NCBI GenBank assembly: GCA_017561085.1
Contig: JAFZDQ010000017.1
Span: 1 to 36,610 of the forward strand
DNA: 36,610 nt
Reading direction: 5' to 3'
From: Lachnospiraceae bacterium
Lineage (GTDB): Bacteria > Bacillota > Clostridia > Lachnospirales > Lachnospiraceae
Made by a program: the position numbers and the translations under genes. This document shows, piece after piece, positions 13,063-22,220 of the stretch; within the stretch, counting starts at the first letter, position 1, and the number at the start of each line of letters is the position of its first letter. The notes under the pieces were generated by a model. That model was not told where the DNA came from, made no database searches, and was given only the letters and a program-made list of their open reading frames with translations.

Positions 13063-13917
13063 TTATAGATTAATATTCTTACGATATTCGGAAGGTGACA
13101 GACCTTTTGCCTTTTTGAATATTCGGCTAAAATACAGTGGATTATCATAACCCACTATCTGTGCAATTTCAGTTATGTTATAGGAAGAATCATGCAGTAG
13201 AATTTCAGCATTGTATATTCGTTTGGATAGAATATACTGCATTGGTGTTGAACCGGTGCAGTGTTTAAAGGTCCGGATAAACCAACTGACGCTGACATGA
13301 TTATTTTGTGCATATTCATCAATGCTGATATCTTCACTGTAGTGTTCGTTGAAATACAAAGTGGCTTTATCAATTTCTTCCACAAGATGGGTATTGTCTG
13401 CTTTTAAGGAATTAATAAAATACCTATTTAGCATGATGAAAATTTGTCTTAGATACATTTCCAGCATTTCTGCGTAATTTTCCTTACACATTTGTAGTTC
13501 GTTTATCATAGTCCGGAACAAATTTTGGTAATCCAGACCGGAACCACAGTAAAAAACTCTTTTGTCGTCGGTTAATCCGTAGGAACGCAGTATATTTGTA
13601 ACATTTCCCCCTGTAAAGTGTACCCAGTACACTTCTGTCTGATCTTCCCCGTAATACTCGTATTTTTGAGGTTCTTTCGGCCGGTATAGTACCATATGAC
13701 CGGCAGTTACAATTTTTTCTTTTCCATCAAAATGGAAGTGCGCTTTTCCGGCAGCGATATACAGTAATTGGAAATCCAAGCGGCCACGAGGTCTCCATGT
13801 GGGCAATTTTGGTTTGGTGTAAAGACGATATGTTCCACAGCTGGTAACAATCAGAGGTTTGGATTTATCTTTGATGTCTTGAATGGAATTGTTAAGATAA
13901 GCATTATTTGCATACAT
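13063..13917 (-). CDS. AraC-family regulator, likely activator of the lactose/galactose locus
   Basis: This 284-residue protein has an N-terminal cupin-type sugar-sensing domain (about 30-130; FQLLYIAAGKAHFHFDGKE, GHMVLYRP, YWVHFTG). The C-terminal double HTH is at about 185-280 (ISIDEYAQNNHVSVSWFIRTFK and the conserved NITEIAQIVGYDNPLYFSRIFKK, GLSPSEYRK). The RBS TAGGAG lies 8 bases before the ATG. It is transcribed away from the permease operon. A 36-bp repeat found once on each side of the gene, ahead of both neighbouring plus-strand promoters, is the obvious binding-site candidate. The inducer is unknown; lactose, allolactose or galactose is likely from context. Confidence 0.9.
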   Translation of the reverse strand: MYANNAYLNNSIQDIKDKSKPLIVTSCGTYRLYTKPKLPTWRPRGRLDFQLLYIAAGKAHFHFDGKEKIVTAGHMVLYRPKEPQKYEYYGEDQTEVYWVHFTGGNVTNILRSYGLTDDKRVFYCGSGLDYQNLFRTMINELQMCKENYAEMLEMYLRQIFIMLNRYFINSLKADNTHLVEEIDKATLYFNEHYSEDISIDEYAQNNHVSVSWFIRTFKHCTGSTPMQYILSKRIYNAEILLHDSSYNITEIAQIVGYDNPLYFSRIFKKAKGLSPSEYRKNINL

Positions 13918-14002
13918 AATGGTCTCCTATAAAAGTAAGTGACTTTTCAGAGGGTAACAGAAGTTTTATAAGTAAACGTAAAGTAATTAAGGTAATTTTA
14001 TC

Positions 14003-14063
14003 ATTTTGTGCATGTTTTGTCTAATATATGATATGGATTAATTTAACTTATTTTTTATATACT
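14003..14063 (+). promoter_or_regulatory. promoter of the lactose/galactose operon with shared 36-bp element
   Basis: Positions 14003-14038 hold the second copy of the element seen at 12635. A TATACT -10 lies at 14058-14063, almost the same distance downstream as in the first copy. No consensus -35 is visible, as expected for an activator-dependent promoter. Confidence 0.75.
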
Positions 14064-14119
14064 TATTATAACAAAGCAAAAAGCTACGGATGAAGTAATG
14101 GAAATTAAGGAGGTACGTT

Positions 14120-15481
14120 ATGTTGGAAGAAAAGAAATACCTTAAATGGTATAACAAAGTAGGTTACGGTTCGGGTGACATTGCAGGAAATGTGGTATAT
14201 GCATTCCTTACATCCTTCGTAATGATTTATTTAACCGATACAATCGGGTTAAATGCAGGAGTTGTTGGTACATTGATTGCTGTTTCGAAATTGCTGGATG
14301 GTGTATCAGACATATTCTTTGGTTCGATGATTGATAAGACCAAGAGCAAGATGGGTAAGGCAAGACCCTGGATGTTCTATGGATTCTTTGGATGTGCACT
14401 TACATTGTTCGGTGTTTTTGCAATTCCCACTAATATGGGACAGACGGCACAGTATGCATGGTTCTTTATTGCCTATACTTTATTGAATGCAGTATTCTAT
14501 ACAGCTAATAATATTGCATATGCAGCACTGACATCACTTGTAACCAAGAACAGTAAAGAACGTGTAGAAATGGGTTCTTTCAGATTCATGTTCTCATTTG
14601 GTACAAACCTGTTAATCCAGTCAATTACCTTTGGAGCAGTTGAAGCTCTTGGCGGTGGAGCTGCAGGATGGAGAGCAATCGCAATTATTTATTGTATTGT
14701 AGGTATTATTACGAATACACTTTCCTGTTTCTCAGTTAAGGAGCTTTCAGATGAGGAACTTAGAGATGGAGAAGTTGTGGATGAAACAGATAACAAGCTT
14801 TCATTTGTGCAGACATTCAAGCTTCTTGTAACAAACAGATATTTTGTTATGATTTGTGTTATCTACATTCTTCAGCAGTTGCGTGCTGCAATGTTAAGTG
14901 TTGGCACCTATTTTATGACTTATGTACTGCTCAATCAAAAGATGTTTGGTGTTTTCTCATGGGCGATTAATATTCCGTTGATTCTGGCATTGATGATTAC
15001 ACCTACCTTGGTTGCTAAGGCAAAAGGAATGTATAAGGTAAATAAATACAGCTATATTTTTGCAACTGCCTGTCGTTTAGGAATTGTTGCTGCCGGATAT
15101 ATGGGAAGTATTCCTTTGATGCTGGTATTTACTATATTAACATCCCTTGGTGAAGGTCCTTGGCAGGGCGATGTGGGTGCGGTTATTGCTTCCTGTTCAG
15201 AGCATACATATCTTAAGACAGGAAAGCGAATTGATGGTTCCATGTTCTCCTGCACATCATTCGGAACAAAGCTTGGCGGTGGTATTGGTATTGCTCTTTC
15301 AGGATGGTTGCTTGATATGAGCGGATACATTAACAATGGAGCAGTTCAGCCGGATAGTTGTATCAGTATGATGAGCGTGATGTATCTTTGGTTACCGTTT
15401 GCATTTGACCTGATTATTACAGTTATTCTGTTCTTCTTAAATGTGGAAGGTGCTAATGAAAAGTTAAAAGAGAATAAATAG
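14120..15481 (+). CDS. GPH-family (MelB/LacS-type) sugar:cation symporter
   Basis: This 453-residue protein has about twelve membrane segments. The N-terminus carries the GPH signature (NKVGYGSGDIAGNVVYAF, then LLDGVSDIFFGSMIDKTKSKMGKARPWM), where the conserved Asp residues bind the coupling cation. It lacks the extra PTS EIIA-like domain of streptococcal LacS. Followed directly by lacL, lacM and Leloir genes, it is very probably the lactose (or other beta-galactoside) importer. AAGGAGG precedes the ATG. It is first in a long run of tightly spaced genes. Confidence 0.9.
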   Translation: MLEEKKYLKWYNKVGYGSGDIAGNVVYAFLTSFVMIYLTDTIGLNAGVVGTLIAVSKLLDGVSDIFFGSMIDKTKSKMGKARPWMFYGFFGCALTLFGVFAIPTNMGQTAQYAWFFIAYTLLNAVFYTANNIAYAALTSLVTKNSKERVEMGSFRFMFSFGTNLLIQSITFGAVEALGGGAAGWRAIAIIYCIVGIITNTLSCFSVKELSDEELRDGEVVDETDNKLSFVQTFKLLVTNRYFVMICVIYILQQLRAAMLSVGTYFMTYVLLNQKMFGVFSWAINIPLILALMITPTLVAKAKGMYKVNKYSYIFATACRLGIVAAGYMGSIPLMLVFTILTSLGEGPWQGDVGAVIASCSEHTYLKTGKRIDGSMFSCTSFGTKLGGGIGIALSGWLLDMSGYINNGAVQPDSCISMMSVMYLWLPFAFDLIITVILFFLNVEGANEKLKENK

Positions 15482-15489
15482 TTATCAAC

Positions 15490-15522
15490 GATAGCCTCTA
15501 GAGTATTCCTTTAGGGGCTATC
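15490..15522 (+). other. intercistronic hairpin between permease and lacL
   Basis: GATAGCCTCTA and TAGGGGCTATC (11 bp, one G-U) enclose an 11-base loop just ahead of the lacL RBS. No T run follows, so it is unlikely to terminate fully. It may protect an mRNA end or set relative expression of permease and enzyme. Confidence 0.55.
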
Positions 15523-15544
15523 AATAGAAAGTGAGGAATACGAG

Positions 15545-17446
15545 ATGAATGCAGATATTAGATGGCTTGATAATCCGGAAGTATTTAGAATAAATCAAAT
15601 GGCTGCACATAGCGATCATGATTACTATCTGAATTATGAAGATATGAGCAAGCAGAATCGGAAATTAACACAGTCCTTGAACGGACAGTGGAGCTTTTGC
15701 TTTAGCAAGAATGCAAAAAGCAGACCTGTTAATTTTTATGAGGAAGGTTACGATATCAGCGGTTTCGATAAAATTATGGTGCCGGGACATATTGAACTGG
15801 CAGGATATGACCAGATCCGATATATCAATACCATGTATCCATGGGAAGGAAAAGAATATCGTAGAGGGGCCTATTCATTGGATTGTGCGGGAAACGGAGC
15901 TGGAATGTTTAGTGAGGCAGAATACAATCCGGTTGGTTCTTACGTTACTAAGTTTGACTTAAATAGTGAACTTTGTGGGAAAAAAATTACCATTTGTTTT
16001 GAAGGTGTAGAACAGGCAATGTATCTGTGGTTGAATGGTAAGTTCGTAGGATACGCAGAAGACAGCTTTACACCGTCAGAATTCGATTTAACACCATATA
16101 TAAAAGAAAAAAATAATGTGTTAGCAGTTGAAGTGCACAAGATGTGTACAGCAGCTTTTCTGGAGGATCAGGATTTCTTCAGATTCTTCGGAATTTTTAG
16201 AAATGTATCCTTAAAGGCAATTCCGGACGTTCATGTAGAAGATATGTGGCTGAATCCGATTTTAAATCGTGACAATGAAAGCGGAAAGCTCGAGGCAACC
16301 ATTCGTGTATCAGCAGTAGCAAATAAAAAGGTAAATGCCCGAATCATTATGAAAGATATTGCTGGTTGCGAGGTGGTGAACAGTAAAATTGATTTGGAAG
16401 AGCATGATGATTATTTGACCGGTTTTGTGTCAACAGATATTAAGAATGTTATTAAGTGGGATAACCACAGTCCTTATCTTTATAAAACATTTATTGAAAT
16501 TACAGACGAGGATGGCGTTCTTTTAGAGGTTGTTCCTTACAAGGTTGGATTTAGAAGAATTGAGATTATTGATAAAGTAATGTATCTGAATGGAGAAAGA
16601 CTTGTAATTGTTGGAGTTAACAGACACGAGTGGAATCCGAAAACAGGTAGATGCATTAACATTGATGATATGATTTCTGATATGAATTGCATGAAGAGGA
16701 ACAATATCAATGCTGTCAGAACCTGTCATTATCCGGATCAGATTCCGTGGTATTACATGTGTGATGAAGCAGGTGTTTATGTTATGGCTGAGACAAACCT
16801 GGAAAGCCATGGTTCATGGCAGAAATTGGGAGCAGTTGAACCGTCCTGTAATGTGCCTGGTTCTCTGCCACAGTGGAGAGAGGTTGTAGTGGATCGTGCA
16901 AGAAGTAATTATGAGACTTTCAAGAACCATACTTCAATTTTGTTCTGGTCTTTAGGAAACGAATCCTATGCAGGAGACGATATTGAAGCGATGAACAAGT
17001 TCTTTAAGGATAAGAACGATGGCAGACTGGTTCATTATGAAGGTTCTTTCCATAACAGAGCATACGAAGATACGATTTCTGATATAGAAAGCCGTATGTA
17101 TGCAAAGCCTTATGAGATTGAGGAGTATTTAAGTGCTAATCCTAAGAAACCATATCTGTTATGTGAATATATGCATGACATGGGAAATTCACTTGGAGGA
17201 CTTGGTTCTTACATGAAGCTGATTGATAAATATGAAATGTATCAGGGTGGATTTATCTGGGATTTCATTGATCAGGCACTTTTAGTAAAAGATGAAGTTA
17301 CCGGAAGAGAAGTTCTCAGATACGGTGGCGATTTTGATGACAGACCTTCAGATTATGAGTTCTCCGGTAATGGAATTGTTTTTGCGGATAGAAGAGAGAA
17401 ACCGGCAATGCAGGAAGTGAGGTATTATTATGGAATGTACATCTAG
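15545..17446 (+). CDS. lacL: beta-galactosidase large subunit, GH2
   Basis: This 633-residue protein covers the sugar-binding, immunoglobulin-like and TIM-barrel parts of a GH2 beta-galactosidase, but not the C-terminal domain, which is the next gene. Motifs are GIFRNVSL, GVNRHEWNP, AVRTCHYPDQ, FWSLGNES with the acid/base Glu473, and LCEYMHDMGNS with the nucleophile Glu541. The length and the exact 17-base overlap with the small-subunit gene match the LacL/LacM heterodimers of lactic acid bacteria (known family feature), so this is a natural split, not a frameshift. There is no signal peptide. It hydrolyses imported lactose to glucose and galactose for GalK. Confidence 0.93.
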   Translation: MNADIRWLDNPEVFRINQMAAHSDHDYYLNYEDMSKQNRKLTQSLNGQWSFCFSKNAKSRPVNFYEEGYDISGFDKIMVPGHIELAGYDQIRYINTMYPWEGKEYRRGAYSLDCAGNGAGMFSEAEYNPVGSYVTKFDLNSELCGKKITICFEGVEQAMYLWLNGKFVGYAEDSFTPSEFDLTPYIKEKNNVLAVEVHKMCTAAFLEDQDFFRFFGIFRNVSLKAIPDVHVEDMWLNPILNRDNESGKLEATIRVSAVANKKVNARIIMKDIAGCEVVNSKIDLEEHDDYLTGFVSTDIKNVIKWDNHSPYLYKTFIEITDEDGVLLEVVPYKVGFRRIEIIDKVMYLNGERLVIVGVNRHEWNPKTGRCINIDDMISDMNCMKRNNINAVRTCHYPDQIPWYYMCDEAGVYVMAETNLESHGSWQKLGAVEPSCNVPGSLPQWREVVVDRARSNYETFKNHTSILFWSLGNESYAGDDIEAMNKFFKDKNDGRLVHYEGSFHNRAYEDTISDIESRMYAKPYEIEEYLSANPKKPYLLCEYMHDMGNSLGGLGSYMKLIDKYEMYQGGFIWDFIDQALLVKDEVTGREVLRYGGDFDDRPSDYEFSGNGIVFADRREKPAMQEVRYYYGMYI

Positions 17447-18383
17447 AAAATTAAGAGTAGTGTATGGCGATTATACCCTTGGCGTTCACGGAGAAGGTTT
17501 TGACTATATTTTTTCCTATGCACAGGGCGGTTTGGAGTCTATTGTAAAGAATGGGTATGAGTGGTTATACCGTTGCCCTAAGCCTACATTCTGGAGAGCT
17601 TTGACGGATAATGACAGAGGAAGCAAGTTCCATATTAAGAGTGGCAGTTGGCTTGCAGCAGACATGTTTATTGACTGCAAGGATGTAGAAGTTATTACAG
17701 ACGGAGTTTCACAGGGCAAACCGGTTGCACCGGAAAACAATAAATATGGTGCCGATGTATTTGCTGAAAATGTGATTGTAAAATACATTTATGAAACCAT
17801 CACAACTCCTATGACTACTGTAGAAGTGACATATAATGTTGCATCTAATGGGAAAATCACAGTAGATGTTCTGTATAAGGGTGCAAAAGGATTGCCGGAG
17901 CTTCCGGTATTTGGTTTACGGTTTATCATGCCTACTTTGGCTGATAAATATATGTATGAAGGACTTTCCGGAGAAACATATCCGGATCGCATGGCAGGAG
18001 GCGTAAAAGGGGTTTATGAGATAGATGACTTAAGTCTGACACCATATCTTGTGCCCCAGGAATGCGGTATGAGAATGGGTACCGATTGGCTTGAAGTGAC
18101 AAGACACACCAGTCTTAATAACAGCAGAAAAGACAATTCGGCACAGACATTAAGAATTGAAAAGAAGAATGATACATTTGCATTCTCCTGCCTTCCTTAT
18201 ACAGCAAGCGAGATTGAGAATGCAACACACCATGAGGAACTTCCGCCTGCAAGAAGAACGGTGCTTTGTGTATATGGTGCGGTAAGAGGTGTTGGTGGTA
18301 TTGACAGTTGGGGAAGTGATGTGGAAGAGGCATATCATATTAATGCAGAAGAAGATATCACATATTCCTTTGTGATTTGTTAG
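17430..18383 (+). CDS. lacM: beta-galactosidase small subunit
   Basis: This 317-residue protein corresponds to the C-terminal Bgal_small_N domain of LacZ (YDYTLGV-type opening, FSYAQGGLESIVKNGYEWL, PTFWRALTDNDRGSKFH, GLRFIMP, YPDRMAGG). In LacZ-type enzymes this domain completes the active-site pocket, so LacL needs it. GAGG lies 7 bases ahead of ATG 17430, within the end of lacL, so translation is coupled. The length equals that of known LacM proteins. Confidence 0.92.
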   Translation: MECTSRKLRVVYGDYTLGVHGEGFDYIFSYAQGGLESIVKNGYEWLYRCPKPTFWRALTDNDRGSKFHIKSGSWLAADMFIDCKDVEVITDGVSQGKPVAPENNKYGADVFAENVIVKYIYETITTPMTTVEVTYNVASNGKITVDVLYKGAKGLPELPVFGLRFIMPTLADKYMYEGLSGETYPDRMAGGVKGVYEIDDLSLTPYLVPQECGMRMGTDWLEVTRHTSLNNSRKDNSAQTLRIEKKNDTFAFSCLPYTASEIENATHHEELPPARRTVLCVYGAVRGVGGIDSWGSDVEEAYHINAEEDITYSFVIC

Positions 18384-18402
18384 AAAGAAATGAGGTGTTA
18401 GG

Positions 18403-19680
18403 ATGCAGACAGAAGTAATGATTAAGATGATTGAAAATGGTGAGTTAGACGATAGGTTATTAGATATCTATGTGGATGCTACGAAGCTTGTATACCAGAA
18501 GGGGCGTTATATTAACGCCATAAGATGTTTTGAAACATACTATGGAGCAAGTGATGTTAATATTTTCAGTGCACCGGGAAGAAGTGAGGTCGGTGGAAAT
18601 CATACGGACCACCAGCATGGAGAAGTTCTGGCTGCATCCATTAACCTTGATACAATAGCTGTGGTACGGGCAACTGAGGACAAGCAGATTAAGATTATAT
18701 CAGATGATTATGATGAAGTGGTTATTTCCTTGGATGATTTAGAAGCAAAAGAAGAGGAAAAAGAAACCACAATAGCATTAATAAAAGGTGTTCTGGCAGG
18801 TTTCGTGGAAGGTGGACATCAGATTGGCGGTTTTTGTGCCTATGCTACAAGTGATGTACTGATAGGTGCAGGACTTTCCTCTTCCGCAGCTTTTGAAACA
18901 TTAATCGGAACCATTCTCTCCGGTTTATATAACAATATGAGTGTTTCGCCGGTAGAAATTGCCATGATTGGACAGTATGCAGAGAATGTATATTTTGGAA
19001 AACCATGCGGTCTTATGGACCAGATGGCATGCTCGGTTGGAAATCTGGTCCATATTGATTTTGAGAATCCGAAAGATCCGAAGGTTGAGAAGCTGGACTT
19101 CAATATGAGCGAGCATGGTTACAGCTTATGTATTACAGATACGAAAGGTTCCCATGCGGACCTGACCGCTGAATATGCAGCAGTACCGCAGGAAATGAAG
19201 GCTGTAGCAAATTATTTTGGTAAGGAAGTTTTGCGCGATGTTACTTATGAGGAAGTTTTCAGAGAAATTGCAACACTTAGAAAGACTCTTGGCGACAGAA
19301 GCGTACTTAGAGCAGTGCATTTTCTGCGTGAAAATGAAAGAGTGGTAAAGGAAGTAAATGCTCTGAAGTGGGGCGATATGAATCTGTTTTTGGATAACGT
19401 AAAGGAGTCAGGAGATTCTTCCTTTAAGTATTTACAGAATGTGTATTCCAGTAATGATGTGGAAAACCAGAATATTTCAATCGCCTTGATGATGAGTGAT
19501 GTGTTGCTTAAGACGGAAGGTGTAAGCAGGGTTCATGGAGGCGGATTTGCCGGAACCATTCAAGCTTTTGTGAAAAATGATTTTGTAGCAAATTATAAGG
19601 AGAATATGGACCATATTTTTGGAGAAGGTTCTTGTAAAGATTTAAGAATCAGAAAATATGGTGGAATGAAAGTATTATAA
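18403..19680 (+). CDS. galK: galactokinase
   Basis: This 425-residue GHMP kinase has the galactokinase signature APGRSEVGGNHTDHQHGEVL near residue 50, the phosphate-binding loop IGAGLSSSAAFE, and the C-terminal VHGGGFAGTIQAFV. It phosphorylates galactose at C1 with ATP. It lies 19 bases after lacM and 16 bases before galE. At 425 residues it is somewhat longer than the common 390; the extra length is an N-terminal helix region before the signature. Confidence 0.93.
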   Translation: MQTEVMIKMIENGELDDRLLDIYVDATKLVYQKGRYINAIRCFETYYGASDVNIFSAPGRSEVGGNHTDHQHGEVLAASINLDTIAVVRATEDKQIKIISDDYDEVVISLDDLEAKEEEKETTIALIKGVLAGFVEGGHQIGGFCAYATSDVLIGAGLSSSAAFETLIGTILSGLYNNMSVSPVEIAMIGQYAENVYFGKPCGLMDQMACSVGNLVHIDFENPKDPKVEKLDFNMSEHGYSLCITDTKGSHADLTAEYAAVPQEMKAVANYFGKEVLRDVTYEEVFREIATLRKTLGDRSVLRAVHFLRENERVVKEVNALKWGDMNLFLDNVKESGDSSFKYLQNVYSSNDVENQNISIALMMSDVLLKTEGVSRVHGGGFAGTIQAFVKNDFVANYKENMDHIFGEGSCKDLRIRKYGGMKVL

Positions 19681-19696
19681 GAGGAGGATGTAAGCG

Positions 19697-20680
19697 ATGA
19701 GAATTTTAGTATTAGGCGGTGCCGGATATATCGGTTCACATACGGTTTATGAGTTGATTGATGCCGGACACGAAGTGATTGTAATTGATAATTTATTAAC
19801 AGGATTTAAGGCAGCGGTACATCCGAAAGCAAAGTTTTATGAAGGTGACATTAGAGATAAAGCGTTTTTGGACGAAGTTTTCAGCAATGAAAAAATCGAC
19901 GGAATTATTCATTTTGCCGCAAGTTCTCAAGTTGGAGAAAGTATGGTTGACCCGTTGAAATACTATAATAACAATCTGTGTGGTACAGAGATTTTGTTAG
20001 AGAGTATGGTAGAACATGGAATTGATAAGATTGTATTTTCCTCAACTGCTGCAACCTATGGTGAGCCGGAAAGTATTCCGATTTTGGAAACAGACAGGAC
20101 AGAACCTACCAATTGTTACGGAGAAACAAAGTTGTCCATGGAAAAGATGTTCAAATGGACATCGAAAGCACACAATTTAAGATATGTATCCTTAAGATAT
20201 TTTAATGCCTGTGGTGCCCATCCAAACGGATTGATTGGAGAAGCACATAATCCGGAGACACACTTGATTCCATTGATTTTACAGGTTCCAAATAGTAAAA
20301 GAGAATATATATCTATTTACGGAAATGATTATGACACAAAGGATGGCACTTGTGTAAGAGATTATATTCACGTAAATGATTTGGCGCAGGCACATATTCT
20401 TGCAATGGAATATCTGGCGAAGGGCGGAGAAAGTGATGTCTTTAATTTAGGCAATGGCGTAGGATTTACGGTTAAGGAAGTAATTGATGTGGCAAGGGAA
20501 GTTACCGGTCATTCCATTCCGGCAAAGGAAGAACCCAGAAGAGCAGGAGATCCATCTACACTGATTGCATCCAGTGCAAAAGCAAAGACGATTCTTGGCT
20601 GGAATCCGAAATATGCGGATTTGCATACGATTATTAAAACTGCATGGGAGTGGCATGTTAACCATCCAAGTGGATATTAG
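19697..20680 (+). CDS. galE: UDP-glucose 4-epimerase
   Basis: This 327-residue extended short-chain dehydrogenase has NAD-binding GGAGYIGSHTVYEL at the start, the catalytic Ser/Thr in FSSTAATYG, the YxxxK pair in NCYGETKLSMEKM, and RYFNACGAHPNG as in GalE. It interconverts UDP-galactose and UDP-glucose. GAGGAGG lies upstream of the ATG. It lies between galK and galT in the operon. Confidence 0.93.
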   Translation: MRILVLGGAGYIGSHTVYELIDAGHEVIVIDNLLTGFKAAVHPKAKFYEGDIRDKAFLDEVFSNEKIDGIIHFAASSQVGESMVDPLKYYNNNLCGTEILLESMVEHGIDKIVFSSTAATYGEPESIPILETDRTEPTNCYGETKLSMEKMFKWTSKAHNLRYVSLRYFNACGAHPNGLIGEAHNPETHLIPLILQVPNSKREYISIYGNDYDTKDGTCVRDYIHVNDLAQAHILAMEYLAKGGESDVFNLGNGVGFTVKEVIDVAREVTGHSIPAKEEPRRAGDPSTLIASSAKAKTILGWNPKYADLHTIIKTAWEWHVNHPSGY

Positions 20681-20702
20681 GATGGAAAAAGGAGGTTTTG
20701 GT

Positions 20703-22187
20703 ATGGATAAATTGATTTCAGAATTAGTAAGCTATGGAATTCAAAATGGACTGATAAATGTAGAAGATAAAACATATGTTGTAAACAGACTGTTAGAGGA
20801 GTTTGGAAAAAAGGATTTTACATGGAGTGAGGTGCCGGTAAGACCTATACATCAGATTCTTGAAGACATGATGTCTTACTCCATAGATATGGGCATCTTG
20901 GAGGATGATTCCATTACAATTAAGGATTTGTTTGATACCAAGATCATGGGATTGATTACACCCATGCCTTCGCAGGTAAGGGCACAGTTTAAGGAATTAT
21001 ATGCTGAAAATCCCAGACTTGCCACCCAATTTTATTATAAATTCAGTCAGGATACCAACTATATCCGGAGAGACAGAATTGTGAAAGATGAGAAGTGGAC
21101 CACGGATACAGAGTATGGACAGATTGATATTACCATTAATCTGTCTAAGCCGGAAAAAGATCCAAGAGATATAGCAAAGGCTGCTTCACAGAAGAAAAAT
21201 GACTATCCCAAGTGCCTGCTTTGTGAAGAAAACGAAGGATATGCCGGACATTTGAGTCACCCTGCAAGACAGAATCATAGAATCATTCCTGTGATGCTTG
21301 CAGGATGTGATTACTATTTTCAGTATTCACCTTATGTGTATTATAACGAGCACTGTATTGTATTTAATAAAGAGCACGTTCCTATGAAGATTGATAAAGA
21401 TGTGTTTAGGAAAATCCTTGATTTTGTGAGACAGTTTCCTCACTACATAGTAGGTTCTAATGCGGATCTGCCGATTGTTGGAGGCTCTATATTAAGTCAT
21501 GATCATTTCCAGGGAGGCTCTTATCAGTTTGCTATGGCAAAAGCTCCTTATGAGTATATGTTTAAGATAAACGGATATGAGGATGTAACAACAGGTATTG
21601 TAAAATGGCCCATGTCTGTTATTAGATTGCAAAGCGAGAGTATGGAGAGAATGGTGGAACTGTCGGATTGCATTTTAAAAGCATGGCGTGGATACACAGA
21701 TGAAGATGCATTTATCTTCAGTGAAACCAATGGCGAACCGCATAATACCATTACACCTATTGCGAGAATGAATGGTAATTTATATGAGATGGATTTAGTA
21801 CTTCGTAATAATATTACTACAAAAGAGAAGCCATGGGGCGTATATCATCCGGATGAGAAGCTTCATCATATCAAGAAAGAGAATATCGGTCTGATTGAAG
21901 TTATGGGACTGGCTATTTTGCCCGCACGATTGAAAAAGGAAATGGCTTTATTAGAAGAAGCTATTTTGGCAGGAAAAGATATAAGAGCAATTGAAGAAAT
22001 CGAAAAGCATGCAGATTGGGTAGAGCAGTGGCGTGATAATTATGACATCACTTCAGATAATATCAATCAGATACTCAAGGATGAAATCGCAAAGGTGTTC
22101 GTAGAGGTACTGGAATGTGCGGGTGTGTATAAGCGTACAGAGGAAGGGCAGAATGCATTTAAGCGATTTGTTTCTTCTTTAAAATAA
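20703..22187 (+). CDS. galT: UDP-glucose-hexose-1-phosphate uridylyltransferase, class II
   Basis: This 494-residue protein is of the Firmicutes class II GalT type, with motifs CLLCEENEGYAGHLSHPARQNHRIIPV and PIVGGSILSHDHFQGGSY (active-site His pair). I chose ATG 20703: AAGGAGG lies 7 bases upstream, and the protein starts MDKLISELVSYGI as in the family. A longer in-frame reading to 20565 would overlap galE by over 100 bases and is not supported. It transfers UMP from UDP-glucose to galactose-1-phosphate. Confidence 0.92.
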   Translation: MDKLISELVSYGIQNGLINVEDKTYVVNRLLEEFGKKDFTWSEVPVRPIHQILEDMMSYSIDMGILEDDSITIKDLFDTKIMGLITPMPSQVRAQFKELYAENPRLATQFYYKFSQDTNYIRRDRIVKDEKWTTDTEYGQIDITINLSKPEKDPRDIAKAASQKKNDYPKCLLCEENEGYAGHLSHPARQNHRIIPVMLAGCDYYFQYSPYVYYNEHCIVFNKEHVPMKIDKDVFRKILDFVRQFPHYIVGSNADLPIVGGSILSHDHFQGGSYQFAMAKAPYEYMFKINGYEDVTTGIVKWPMSVIRLQSESMERMVELSDCILKAWRGYTDEDAFIFSETNGEPHNTITPIARMNGNLYEMDLVLRNNITTKEKPWGVYHPDEKLHHIKKENIGLIEVMGLAILPARLKKEMALLEEAILAGKDIRAIEEIEKHADWVEQWRDNYDITSDNINQILKDEIAKVFVEVLECAGVYKRTEEGQNAFKRFVSSLK

Positions 22188-22220
22188 AAGGGTAGTAACT
22201 TTTGCAGAGGAGATGAATAA

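Noticed and set aside
13970-13990. CcpA (cre) site near the lac promoter
   Set aside because: AGTAAACGTAAAG matches only one half of the cre consensus.
15545-18383. lacZ broken by a frameshift into two pieces
   Set aside because: The sizes (633 and 317 residues), the 17-base overlap and the separate RBS match the natural LacL/LacM heterodimer.
20565-20702. 46-residue N-terminal extension of galT
   Set aside because: It would overlap galE out of frame; AAGGAGG and the conserved start are at 20703.
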